Below, one piece after another: positions 48,403-59,826 of a stretch of 64,000 nucleotides of DNA (the stretch's first letter is position 1; each line of letters opens with the position of its first letter). The notes below the pieces were generated by a model. That model did not search any database. It was not told where the DNA came from and saw only the letters and a program-made list of their open reading frames with translations. Location of the stretch: positions 6,442,311 to 6,506,310 of the forward strand of contig CM035170.1 in NCBI GenBank assembly GCA_020205615.1, in the 5' to 3' direction. The stretch is from Panax quinquefolius (Eukaryota > Streptophyta > Magnoliopsida > Apiales > Araliaceae). The translations under genes and the position numbers were made by a program.

Positions 48403-48898
48403 TGTGACGCCCCCAAAATAGGTCCAATCCATCCAACCTATTCTGAGTCGCCAAATACATGATACATAAAACAACTACAACTTTATTACTATAATTGTCG
48501 TGAAAAATACAACCATATACTGTGAGTTTTAATACCAACTGTGAATCATGTCCCAACTATGGACATCACCCCACATTGATATATTACATAAAGGTACAGT
48601 CAAAAACTCTTTTAGAAATTAAAATATTTGGGAAGTGCTTAAGGAAATCTTCGTATACATGGAGGCCACGCGTCAGGTTATGATAGATATCATATGTCCA
48701 CGTAATTATCCTTGGTCAATCTAATAGACCCCAAAAAGAAAAAACGAGAAGATTACTATCATGTTCTTTCTAATGGTGAGTCTTCTCTTGACATATAACT
48801 ATCTCCACTGTCTCCAGTTAAAAATTATATTTCAAATAAACTCCAAGATCGTATAGGTAGTGCTCGCAGCAAGTGGATGTGCATAACCCTGTCTTATG
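48403..48898 (-). mobile_element. Truncated LTR fragment (minus)
   Basis: Begins TGTGACGCCCCC and matches the first 500 bp of the other minus-oriented long LTRs, for example 21650-22150. It stops near 48898, where plus-oriented LTR sequence begins. Its insertion ended the NBS-LRR fragment. Confidence 0.8.
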
Positions 48899-50960
48899 AT
48901 GTGGATTTGATATAATGTTATAGTTGTGGATAGTATTTATAAATTTTGCAAAGTATGCAAGTTGTTATATAATATTCGATTGGTTTGGGAATATTCGCTT
49001 TATCGGGGAATATTCGCATAACCAAGACAATCATCAGGTGGACCTCAAGAACGGAATTATTGTCGAATTGAGAAAACTACAAAAATATTTTATGAAAATA
49101 ACTACGAAGTTTTACCATTATTATCTTGTTGAACTACTCAAGAGTAAAAGTACAATAATACGCGAGGTTGCATAAAGTAGCATTACCAGTATTGATTATT
49201 GATGCTTATGTGATAAGTCACTCGCTTTTGTTTTATTAGTATTATTAATGTAATAAAACGTAAAATCTTTTTTATATAAAATGTAATACTTTTATAAAGT
49301 TATTCATTTTATTAGAATATAAATAGAATATATAATATTCTATTATGCATAGTGTTTTGCAGATAAGAATATTTTTTTTATATAAAATGTAATACTTTTA
49401 TAAAGTTATTTGTTTTATTAGACAATAATTAGAATATATTATATTTTATTATGCATAGTGTTGCATAGTACCGCATAGTATTTTGCATAGTAAAATCTTT
49501 TTATATAAAATAGAATACTTTTATAAAGTTATTCGTTTTATTAGATTATAAATAGAATATATTATATTTTATTTAAAAGATTTTGTTTTAAATCGACCGT
49601 CTAGCTTAAAGTAAATCAATATGGGCTGCTCATGAATTAGTTACTATGCAATCCATTCTTCTATAAATAAGCTCATTCCTTCATTATTTCTTACTTAATT
49701 CAATTGAAACTCTAGAGAGAAAAACTATAGAGAGAAAGAAGAAAAGTATTCTCGCTACTTCATTACTCCTATATCCAAGATTTTTCTTCTTAAGGTAAGG
49801 GATATTATTTGTTGTACTGTAAGGAGTATTATTTCTTTCAGATTCATGAAGAGAACTTACATTATTCCATTCTTTATTATTATGTTGAATAACTCAGTAT
49901 ATCTGCCAAGTACCGCATACATGGTGAAATTCTTCCATTATTCCATTCTTTATTATTATGTTGAATAACTCAGATATGCGGCACCGCATCCATGGTGAAA
50001 TTCTTCCATTATTCCATTCTTATTATTCTCGTTGAATAACTTTTTGCTTATCGTAGTATCGCATTACATGGTGAAATTCTTCTAATATTCCGTTCTTTAT
50101 TATTCTATCGAAATATCATGTGTCTCAAGGCTTACGCGCTGGGACCGGTTCCATTATTTATTATTCGGCGGAACATCATCGTCTGCGTGCGCTTACGCCT
50201 GCACTCAGTTCCATTATTTATTATTCTCGTCAAAATATCCTCGCTCTAAGCATTTATGCTTGACAATTCGTTCCATTATTTATTATTCTCGTTGAATAAC
50301 TCATCATGCGATCTATCGCATGCATGGTGAATCCTTCCTCGTTATTCCATTCTTTATTATTCTCGCTGGAATAACTCGTACATGTGGATTACCACGTGCA
50401 TGGTAAACGATCCTTTGTATTCATTCCTTATTAAATTGTGGAAATGATCTGTATACGTGGATTACCGTATGGCGGGTGAAAATCCATTTGCAGTTTCATA
50501 TATTCTATGATACTCTTTTGGTTAAAGTTTTGGCTTCTATACTCCATAAAATTAGTGGAATATCCTTGATATTTGCGCTTCATCCATCATCTTTTCATGG
50601 AAATATTCTTCTGAGCAATCTTGAATTTTTACTCCACAGAGCAGTATCATGTTGATAATTTGGATGTTATTGGTTCCTGGATAAATTAATTCTTGAACTT
50701 GTTTTATTGAATTATTATGTCATTGTCATCATCCTCATGTTTATATTATGTTGAAAGTCTTCTGTGTCCTGTAGTGCATAGATGGACTTGGTATGATTAT
50801 GACCAGGGATTATTCGGTGTAATCATAACCGTAATGTTACAAATGATGTGGGAAAAAATGTCCTCATTGGACCGTAGTGCATTGATGGACAGTTTTTGGT
50901 ATGTTTATTGCTATGGATTCTCTTCGGCCAAGGGTGCAAAGATGAATTGTTTTATGGCAT
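48899..50960 (+). mobile_element. Truncated LTR fragment (plus), interrupted by E4
   Basis: Starts about 60 bp into the LTR (GTGGATTTGATATAATGTT) and lacks the TG end. It has a TATA box at 49671, AAG|GTAAGGG near 49792 and the TTATTCC/GGAATAA array (49855-50440). It stops at TTTTATGGCAT, where E4 is inserted; the rest would lie beyond the right edge of the window. Confidence 0.8.
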
Positions 50961-51379
50961 TGTAAGACCCCAACTTTTTGAGTAAAGATGAATTTTCTAT
51001 AAATATTATTTTTGAATATTATGGAGTGAAATTGATATAATGTTATAGTTGTGGGTAATATTTATTAATTTTGCAAAGTACGCAAGTTGTTATATAATAT
51101 TCGATTGGTCCGGGAATATTCATTTTAACGTGGAATATTCGCATAACCAAGACAATCATTGGTGGACCCCATTAACGGAATTATTGTTTGGATTGAGAAA
51201 ACGACAAAAATACTTTTATGAAAATAACGACGGAAGTTTTACGATTAAAACTGCTTGAACTACTCTCAGAGTAAAAGTACATGAATACGCTGTGGTTGCA
51301 TAAGTAGCACACGATATTGATTATTGATGCTTACGTGAGAAGTCACTCAGTTTTGTTCAATTATTGCTATAGTATTATA

Positions 51380-51447
51380 AATATTGGCGTATTATTCGGA
51401 CCCCCGCTTACCCATTTTTTTTCAAAATAATGTGAGATATGTATATG

Positions 51448-51479
<32 letters not shown>

Positions 51480-51562
51480 AAAAGGACATGTTTTGGTGGG
51501 GGGTGGGGGAATACCACGGGTGGTAAGACAAAGAAAGAAGGGAATTGAAATGGTAGGATTGG

Positions 51563-51593
<31 letters not shown>

Positions 51594-51770
51594 ATGAAAA
51601 GTCTTGGGTGGGGGTGGGGGGGGGGGGGAATGGATGAAATGGTCGGGATGGAGTTTTGTTAGTATTATTATATATGTATATATAATAGGTAGCATTTGTC
51701 AAGGAACGAAAAAGGAATCACGGGTGTGTATTCCGTGAGCTAGCGTGTGTGATATATATATATATAATAT
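51380..51770. repeat. Microsatellite-rich replacement inside the E4 LTR
   Basis: Contains two (AT)n runs (about 51447-51476 and 51562-51590), G-rich runs including a long G tract near 51620, and a further (TA)n at about 51752. Sister LTRs have the CAATAATTG-rich region here instead. The origin is not recognised. Open frames across it (IYIYIY) are artefacts. Confidence 0.7.
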
Positions 51771-51919
51771 TTTTTTTGTTTAAAAGTTTTGTTTTATTAT
51801 ATAATTATAAATAGAATATATTATATTTTATTTAAAAGTTTTTGCTTTAAATATGGACCGTCAGATTAAAGTAAATCAACTGACCGCTTAATGAGTTAGT
51901 TATTATGCAATCCATTTTT

Positions 51920-51928
51920 CTATAAATA
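51920..51928 (+). promoter_or_regulatory. TATA box of the E4 5' LTR
   Basis: CTATAAATA followed by a GCTCATTCCTTCATTATTTC leader, conserved at 49671, 55271 and 61156. The expected transcript start is about 30 bp downstream. Confidence 0.6.
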
Positions 51929-53564
51929 AAGCTCATTCCTTCATTATTTCTTATGAATTCACTTTGAAACTCTAGAGATAAACTATAGAGAGAAAGAAGA
52001 AAGTATTCGATACTTCACTACTTATATATCCAAAGATTTTCTTCTTAAGGTAGGGAATATTATTTGTTGTACTCGTAAGGGGGTGTTATTCTTTTATATT
52101 CATGAAGAGAACTTATGTTATTCCATTCTTTATTATTCTCGTTGGAATAACTCAGATACGCTGGCCACCCCTATACTTGGTGACATTATTCTAGTATTCC
52201 GCCTTTATTATTCATTGGAATATCCTCATCATATGCGTTTTACGTGGGACCTAGTTCCGCTCTTTTTATTATTATTCTGTTGGAATATCCCATCTGCATG
52301 CGCTTTTACCGGACCGATTTCGCCTCTTATTAGTATTCTCGTGGAATAACTCGCTCATAATGGGCAGTACCACATGCATTGTGATTTCATTGTTATTCCA
52401 TTCTTTATTATTCTGTTGAAACATCCTCGTTTGGCAAGCGAATTTCTTTGAGCTAGTTCCGTTATTATTATTCTGTTGGAATAACCTGTCTATGTGAAGT
52501 ACCGCATGCATGGTAATTTCTTTTGTTATTCCATTCCTTATTATACTCAGTTGGTTAATGTTTTGATTTCTATACTCCATGAAATTAGTGGAATATTCTT
52601 GATATTTGCGCTTCATCAAGTATCTTTTCATGGAAATATTCTTTTGAGCTTTCTTGAATTTTACTGCACAAAGCAGTATCATGTTGACAATTTAGACGTT
52701 ATTAGTTCCTGAATAAATTAATTTTTGAACTTGTTTTATTGAATTCTTATATCATTGTCATCATCCTCATGTTTATATTTTTTGAAAATCATTTGTGGCC
52801 TGTAATGCATAGATGGACTTGGTGTGATTATGACCAGGGATTATTCGGTATAATCATGACCGTAATGTTAAAAATGATGTTTTAAAAGTCCTCATTGGCT
52901 GTGAGTGCATTTATGGACGATTGTTGGCATGATCATGACCATTGATGAATACACGAATGTCCTCGGCCGTAGTGCATGGATAATTTATGGTCGTGATACT
53001 AAAGAATATCTTTAGCCAGTAGTGCAGGGGTGATTCTTGATGTGAATTATTTATTGTCGATTCTCAAAAATGATAAAAGTGACGAAAAACCTTTTAAATC
53101 ATAAACGATAGTAGATTTTATTCTCTACTGACTCTTTTAATGGATTGCTTGTTCACCGCAGCTTAAACTTGATGTTGTTATATTTTATCGGTTTAACATC
53201 ATCGTTGAAGACTAATGATAATTTATTCTCGCATTATCTTAGTCATAATATTTCTTCTTGGGCTAGTTGAGCTCACCTTTTTTTTTCACCGTTCTCTTCT
53301 GTGAAATGAGAACGTAATCGGGACGAGTTGGGGAACGGAGTGATGGTCCTGATGATATTATTAGCTAGTAGTCATCACTATTCTCGTTAAATAAAGTGAC
53401 AATAAATGAAATGAGGACTTATTCGAGAGTGGATATTATCTGAAAGATGATTTTGTATTTAAACTCACATCTCTCTTGTTGTATAATTAAGATTGTATTT
53501 ATATTCGTATCATGTATTTGGCAACTCGTAATAGGTGATGTATACCTATTTTGGGGCGCCACAA

Positions 53565-53577
53565 ATTATATCAAAGC
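53565..53577 (+). other. E4 primer binding site (degenerate)
   Basis: ATTATATCAAAGC stands where E1 and E2 have ATTGGTAT..GAGC, followed by the shared TTAGGGATATGATCC block. Two Gs of the tRNA-iMet complement have been lost. Confidence 0.75.
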
Positions 53578-53747
53578 TTAGGGATATGATCCTGCCAAGA
53601 TGTGAGACTAGAACTAGGAGGGAGAGACGGGGAATTCCTTCGCTAGTATGACCTACCTAAGATTATTTGGTATTTAATTGGTCGGTCAAAGTATAGGAAT
53701 AATATGTTATATGTTAATTAACTTTTGTTTTGTGGCAGTATCTGAAA

Positions 53748-53918
53748 ATGGCATCCGAGAATGTTGAGAACATCAATGGAGCACAGGAGACCATTGAGTC
53801 TCCACAGATCAATAATCATGATAATGTGCATCAAGAAGGCGACATTCCTCAGGCAAACAACAACACTGCCCAAATGATGAACGATGGAATGTTCAGAGGC
53901 TTTATGCAATTCATGCAA
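53748..53918 (+). pseudogene. E4 gag, N-terminal part (first 57 codons)
   Basis: ATG at 53748 opens MASENVENINGAQETIESP; the frame reaches FMQFMQ at 53918 and is then cut by E3. The rest resumes at 62766 in the same frame. A polypyrimidine tract and CAG (53737-53738) lie just before the ATG and look like a splice acceptor. Gag forms the virus-like particle in this family. Confidence 0.82.
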
Positions 53919-53925
53919 TATTAGG

Positions 53926-56394
53926 TGTAAGACCCCAACTTTTTGAATAAAGATTAAATTTTCTCGAAATATATTTTTGAATAATATGGCGTGGATTTGA
54001 TATAATGTTATAGTTGTGGGTAATATTTACAAATTTTGCAAAGTACGCAAGTTGTTATATAATATTCGATTGGTCGAGGAATATTCATTTTAACAGGGAA
54101 TATTCGTACAATGGCACAATCATTGGTGGACCCCCACAACGGAATTATTATCGGATTGAGAAAACGACAAAAATACTTTTTTATGAAATTAATCTGGTGG
54201 AAGTTTTACTGTTAACTGCTGAACTACTCTCTAGTAAAAAGTACGAAAGAATACGCGTGGTCGCATAGTAGCACACTCAGATTGATTATTGATGCTTACG
54301 TGAGAAGTCACTCGCTTATACTCAATTATTGCTACAATAATTGTCGATCATATCTCTCATATTATTGATTCGATTATTGTCATAAGATCATCTGCGATAA
54401 TATGTTATTTTATTAAATCAATAATTGAAACGACAAAGTTATTCATATTATTAAATCGCAATATTTACAATGTCTGTAAGTTCTCACAAGGAGAGGTTTG
54501 GTCACCTAATCATGCGCTAATAGGGAGAAATCCTTATTATCGAACGCCTCTTTCCTCGGGAATGACCTGGGTTGATAAATATTGTGAGTTATAATATTAA
54601 TGATAAATGTTATTAAAATTGAAGTTGTGTTCGGAGTTGAATTTGGAGACTCGGACGTGATATTTGAGTCTGGAACGATGAAATTAGTAAAAGTAGTCTA
54701 TAAACACAAAATTTTTCGGAATTCACTATTTGGTCAAAAAGTCAACAGTTGACTTTTTCAGGAAAAGTCAAACTTCAAAATTTTAAAATTTATATTTTTT
54801 GATAAAAATGGTTTCATTGTGTTGGAATTATTTGTGTTAGTGAAAATCGACAATTATTTCGATAATAATTGATGTCTGGAGGTTATATTGACCAATCGGA
54901 TATTTAACCGGATAAATGAGCAATTGATTGCTATTATTTCACATGATTATAACTATTTGTTCACATGTGTATACTATTGTTTCACATTCTTGTTACTATT
55001 AGGGGAGTTGGTGCAAGATTGATAATACTTGCATGACTAAGTTAAAAATGGAGGTATAGATGGAGGTACTATACTGTAATTCGTATTTTCACATGTCTAG
55101 AACTATTGATTCACATAATTTACTATTGAATCACATTATTTACTATTAGGGGAGGTGGTGCAAGTTTGATAATACTTCCATGACTAAATTAAAAATAAAG
55201 GAAAAGTCGGAGGTATTGTCTTCAGAATTTTCGAGCCCCAAAACGTGTAATTATCGAAACTATATTTTTTTATAAATAGAAGCTCATTCTTCCTTCATTT
55301 CTCACCAATTCACAAAAGCTTTGGAGCGATTATTATAGAGAGAAATTTTAGAAAGAAGAAGAGAAGTCTGCTACCTCACTATTTCAGTATCCAGTTTTTC
55401 TAAGGTAGGAAGTATTATTTCTTTCTTATCCATGAAGAGAACTTCTGTTATTCCATTCTTTATTATTCTATTGAATAACTCAGATACGCTGCCAACTACC
55501 CTAAACTTGGTGAAATACTTACATTATTCCATTCTTTATCATTCTCGTTGAACATCCTCATGCATGTGCTTCTGGCGGGACCTGGTTCCATTAATTATCA
55601 TTCTGTTGGAACATCCTTTCTACGCCGGACCTGGTTCCGTCTTTATTATTCTGTTGGAATATCCTGTCTGTGCGTTTTACGCCGGACCTGATTCCGTCTT
55701 TATTATTCTGTTGGAATATTCTGTCTGTGCGTTTTACGCCGGACCTGATTCCGTTATTTATTATTCTGTTGGAATAACCTGCCTGTGCGATCTATCGCAT
55801 GCCTGGTGATTTCTTTTGTTATTCCATTCCTTGTTATACTCAGTTGGTTAAAGTTTTGACTTCTATACTCCATGAAATTAGTGGAATATCCTTGATATTT
55901 GCGCTTCATCCAGTATCTTTTCATGGAAATATTCTTCTGAGCATTCTTGAATTTTACTCTACAAAGTAGTATCATGTTGACAATTTGGACATTATTAGTT
56001 TCTGTATAAATTAATTCTTGCACTTGTTTTATTGAATTCTTATATCATTGTCATCATCCTCATGTTTATATTTTTTTGAAAGTCATCTGTGTCCTGTAGT
56101 GCATAGATGGACTTGGTGTGATTATGACCAGGGATTATTCGGTATAATCATGGCCGTAAATGTTACAAATGATGTGGTAAAAGTCCTCATTGGCCCGTAG
56201 TGTGCATTGATGGACGATTGTTGGCATGATCATGACCATTAATGAATACACAAATATTCTTGGCCCGTAGTGCATGGATAATTGTGGTTGTGATACTAAA
56301 GAATATCATTGGCCGTAGTGCAGGGGTGATTCGATGATGTGGATTATTTATGAAGCTGAGTCCCAGCGATAAAAGTGATGAAAAACCTTTTAAA
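53926..56394 (+). repeat. E3 5' LTR, 3' truncated
   Basis: Starts TGTAAGACCCC. Contains CAATTATTG (54323) and CAATAATTG (54335), a TATA box at 55271, AAG|GTAGGAAG near 55402, and the TTATTCC array at 55450-55830. Similarity to the 3' LTR stops after CCTTTTAAA at 56394, where internal sequence begins. Confidence 0.9.
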
Positions 56395-56756
56395 CCTTTT
56401 ATCACGGGTAAGCTTATCATAAACTCTAGTGAAGTCTATACCTTATTTGATACCGGTTCTACCCATTCTTTTATTTCTCCTACTTGCGCTCAACGTTTAA
56501 ATTTGACTCCGGAGAAATTAGACTTTGACTTATCTGTTGAAACTCCATTAGGAGAAACATTCATTACATCCACTGTTTATAAGTTTTATTTGATTCAAAT
56601 CGGTAACCGCACGTTACCTGTCGATCTTATCTCCTTAAAAATACTTGCATTTGACGTGATTCTAGGGATTGATTGGTTAACTACTCATCATGCTAAAATT
56701 GATTGTTTTCGTAAGGTTGTTAGCTTTCATATTCCTAATAAACCTATTATGTGAAT
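56395..56756 (+). pseudogene. E3 aspartic protease region
   Basis: The frame reads ITGKLIINSSEVYTLFDTGS, with the active-site codons DTGS at 56449-56460, then THSFISPTCAQRL, and ends with the FDVILGIDWL flap/C-terminal block and HAKIDC. A TGA follows NKPIM at 56752-56754. In this family the protease matures the Gag-Pol polyprotein. The region is open for about 118 codons and well preserved compared with the rest of pol, but gag is missing upstream. Confidence 0.85.
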
Positions 56757-57739
56757 TCAATCGACCAAACCATTAAATTCAATCACGGTCATCTCAAGCC
56801 ATAAAGCTATTCGTTTATTGAAAAACGGATGTAAAGTTTTCTTAGCTCATGTCACGAATTTAAACAAAAATACGTCAGATTTGAAGGATATTTCTATTGT
56901 TAATAAATTTCCTGACGTATTCCCTGAAGAACTTCCTGGCCTACCCCAGAGCGTGAAGTTGAATTTTGTATCGACCTTGAACCCGGTACAAAACCCATTT
57001 CCAAAGCTCCATATCGAATGGCTCCTATTGAACTTCAAAAGTTAAAGACCCAATTGCAGGAATTGTTAGACATTGGTTTCATTCGTACTAGTACGTCTCC
57101 TTGGGGTGCTCCTGTTCTATTCATGAAGAAGAAAGATGGGAGTATGCGACTTGTTTTGATTATCGAGAGTTGAATCATGTCACCATCAAAAATAGGTACC
57201 CATTTCCACGTATTGATGACCTATTTGATCAGTTACAAGGAGAAATTTTTTTTTCAAAGATCGATCTTCGTTCTGGATATCATCAGCTGAAGGTTAAAAC
57301 TGAGGATATTCCAAAGACTGCCTTCAGAACTTGGTACGGGCATTATGAATTCTTAGTCATGTCTTTTAGATTGACTAATGCTCCTGCTGTCTTCATGGAT
57401 ATGATGAATCGAGTATTCAAGGAATATTTTGATCATTTTGTGGTCGTCTTTATTGACGACATTCTCCTATATTCCAAAAGCCGTGAAGATCATGAGCAAC
57501 ACTTGAGGCTGATACTCCAAAAGCTTCGTGAAAACAAGCTATATGCCAAGTTGAAGAAATGCGAGTTCTGGCTTGAGGAAGTTTCATTCCTTGGGCACGT
57601 GATATCAAATCATGGGATATCTGTTGTCCCGGCAAAGATTGAAGCTATTCAAAGCCGGAGCAACTCTAAATCAAGGATCAAGTACGTAGCTTTCTGGATT
57701 AATTTGGTTATTATCGAGATTCGTGGAAGGATTTTCTAA
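56757..57739 (+). pseudogene. E3 reverse transcriptase region
   Basis: After the protease the linker holds [14 protein letters not shown], then a frameshift near 56945, then [14 protein letters not shown] and [10 protein letters not shown] second shift lies near 57150, just before [20 protein letters not shown]. The RT palm then runs unbroken with [28 protein letters not shown], and the catalytic [12 protein letters not shown] (Asp pair at 57455-57460). It ends with [12 protein letters not shown] and loses frame after about 57645, stopping at 57739. Two shifts and one stop make it inactive as a polyprotein, although the catalytic residues are kept. Confidence 0.88.
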
Positions 57740-58230
57740 TTGCTACTCTATTAACTCAGCTGAGTCGAAAAGATACAAAGTTCGGTTGGAGTGAGGAATG
57801 TGAGAAGTGTTTTCAAGAACTCAAGAGGAGACTCATTTTAGCACCTGTTCTGACAATACCATCTGGCTCGGAGGGATTTGTCATCTACAGTGATGCTTCG
57901 GGCAAAGGGTTAGGATGTGTTCTCATGCAACATGGGAAAGTCATAGCCTATGCCTCACGACAACTCAAGGAATATGAGAGGAATTACCCTACTCATGATC
58001 TAGAGTTGACAGTTATCGTTTTTGCGCTTAAGATTTGGAGGCATTACCTGTATGGAGAGAAGGTGGAGATCTACACGGATCATAAAAGCCTCAAATATTT
58101 CTTCACCCAAAAGGAACTCAATATGCGACAACGACGTTAGCTTGAACAATTGAAAGATTATGATCATACCATCCAATAAATTCTTGGAAAAGCAAACGTG
58201 GTAGCTGATGCACTGAGTAGAAGATCATAT
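57740..58230 (+). pseudogene. E3 RNase H region
   Basis: Reads [18 protein letters not shown], then [13 protein letters not shown] with the first acidic residue, [13 protein letters not shown] with the Glu, and [19 protein letters not shown] with the third acid. A TAG at 58138-58140 replaces the conserved Trp codon of RRW, and a TAA at 58177-58179 lies just before the GKANVVADALSRR motif. RNase H degrades the RNA strand of the hybrid. Confidence 0.85.
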
Positions 58231-59505
58231 GCGGGTACGAGTGCAATATTGTCAATGCAAAGGCCCATTTTGTATGACTTGCAAAGGATGGAGTTAGAGA
58301 TAAAGACTCCAAGGACCCATATGATGATGGCAAACATACGAGTAGAACCGACTTTAATCGATAAAGTTAAAGCTGCTCAAGCTACAGACCTGGAGCTAAT
58401 GCGTATGAAGAAGAAAGTGCAAGAAGGTGCTATGCCAGAAGCAAGAATCGATGAGGAAGGAATACTTCGAGTCAACTTCAGACTTTGTGTTCCTAACAAC
58501 CCTGATTTAAAGTATAAAGTCATGATGGAGGCGCACAACACACCGTTTTCAATCCATCCTGGGAGTACCAAAACGTATCGTGATCTTCGACATACATTTT
58601 GGTGGAGCAATATGAAGAGAGAGAGAGAGCGTAGTTTATCTCAAGGTGTTTAACTTGTCAACGAGTCGGTGAAGAGCATCAAGTACTAAAAGGTTCATCA
58701 GCAACCATTTGAAATTCCATAATGGAAGTGGAACACATTACTATGGATTTCATTCTTGGCCTTCCCAAGGTTTCTCAAGGCATAGATGCAATTTGGGTCA
58801 TTGTTGATAGATTGACCAAGTCCGCTTCATTTCCTACCTATACGAGAAAAACTTATACACTTGAACGGCTTGCTCGTATGTACATAAACGAGATTGTAAG
58901 ACTTCATGGTATGCCAAGATCCATAGTTTCGATCGAGACCCAAGATTCACTTCAAGATTTTGGGTTAGTTTGCAAAAAGCTATGGGCACGGATTTACGAT
59001 TTAGCTTTCGGCATATCATCCTCGATTTGACGGGCAAATTCGAAGAAGACCATTCAAACTCTTGAAGATCTATTAAGACTCGTGTCCTCGACTTCAAGGA
59101 AGTTGATAAGTTCCTACCATCGTGGAGTTTTCCTACAACAATAGTTATCCAAATGAAGTATCGGCATGGCTCCATTTAAGGCGTTGTATGGAAGAAAGTG
59201 TCATTCTCCAAAGATCTTTGGGATGAGGTGGGTGAAGCAACGTTGGTGGACCGGAGTTGGTACGTATGACTACGAAAAAGATTCAAACGATCCGACAACG
59301 ATAAAAACCTCACAAGATCGAGAAAAGAGTTATGTTGATCTTCATCGAAAGGACGAGAATTCGATATCGAGATCATGTGTTGTTACATGTTGCTCCATGG
59401 AAAGGAGTTACAAGATTTGGAAAGAGAGGAATGCTCAACCCTCGATTCATTGGCCCATTTTAATCCTCGATCGAGTAGGAACCGTAGCGATAGACTCGCT
59501 TTCCG
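58231..59505 (+). pseudogene. E3 integrase region
   Basis: The zinc-binding domain is partly visible (HNTPFSIHPGSTKTYRDLRH and WWSNMKRE). A (GA)n expansion at 58616-58630 and a stop then destroy the second Cys pair. The catalytic core keeps ITMDFILGLPKVSQGIDAIW and VDRLTKSASF, but the frame shifts near 58930 at the DRDPRFTSRFW block. Another change lies near 59020, so the second Asp and the Glu are in different frames. MAPFKALYGRKC is readable at 59166. Beyond about 59250 only scattered similarity remains. Confidence 0.8.
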
Positions 59506-59511
59506 CTAAGT

Positions 59512-59727
59512 ATGTCTCGTGTTCATAACATTTTTCACATATCTATGTTACGTAAATATGTGAAAGACCCGAACCACATTATTGAATTAGAACCAGATGA
59601 GATAGAGGAAGATTTAACGTATGAAGAGTTACCGTTAAAATCTTGGATAAAAAGGATCATATTCTACGCTCCAAGGTTATACCTCAAGTCAAAGTTTTGT
59701 GGAGAAACCACGATATGGAAGAAATGA
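59512..59727 (+). pseudogene. E3 C-terminal integrase/chromodomain-like region
   Basis: SRVHNIFHISMLRKYVKDPN, then ELEPDEIEEDLTYEELP, matches the C-terminal segment of Tekay/Del-type chromoviral integrases. A shift near 59640 leaves the final KVLWRNHDMEEMTRELES block in another frame. It targets integration in related elements; here only remnants remain. It lies about 90 bp before the purine tract. Confidence 0.78.
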
Positions 59728-59814
59728 CACGGGAGTTAGAATCGAGATGAAATCAGATATCCTTACCTCTTCGACATAACATTCATGCACCTAATTTCGA
59801 GGACGAAATTTCAT

Positions 59815-59826
59815 AAGAAGGGAGGT
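59815..59826 (+). other. E3 polypurine tract
   Basis: AAGAAGGGAGGT sits directly before the 3' LTR start TGTAAGACCCC, as expected for plus-strand priming. Confidence 0.85.

Larger units (their letters stand above)
50961..53563 (+). repeat. E4 5' LTR
   Basis: TGTAAGACCCC...GGGGCGCCACA, 2603 bp. The segment about 51380-51770 is replaced by microsatellite-rich sequence absent from sister LTRs. It retains the TATA box (51920-51928), an AAG|GTAGGG site (52047-52053), and the TTATTCC array (52110-52540). Confidence 0.92.

Noticed and set aside
49855..50440. Repeated short ORFs with LLFCWNI/LFIILLE peptides (also in other LTRs)
   Set aside because: Generated by the TTATTCC/GGAATAA repeat array in every LTR; no selection on a frame.
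51367..51702. ORFs with IYIYIYI stretches
   Set aside because: Produced by (AT)n microsatellites and G/C-rich runs.
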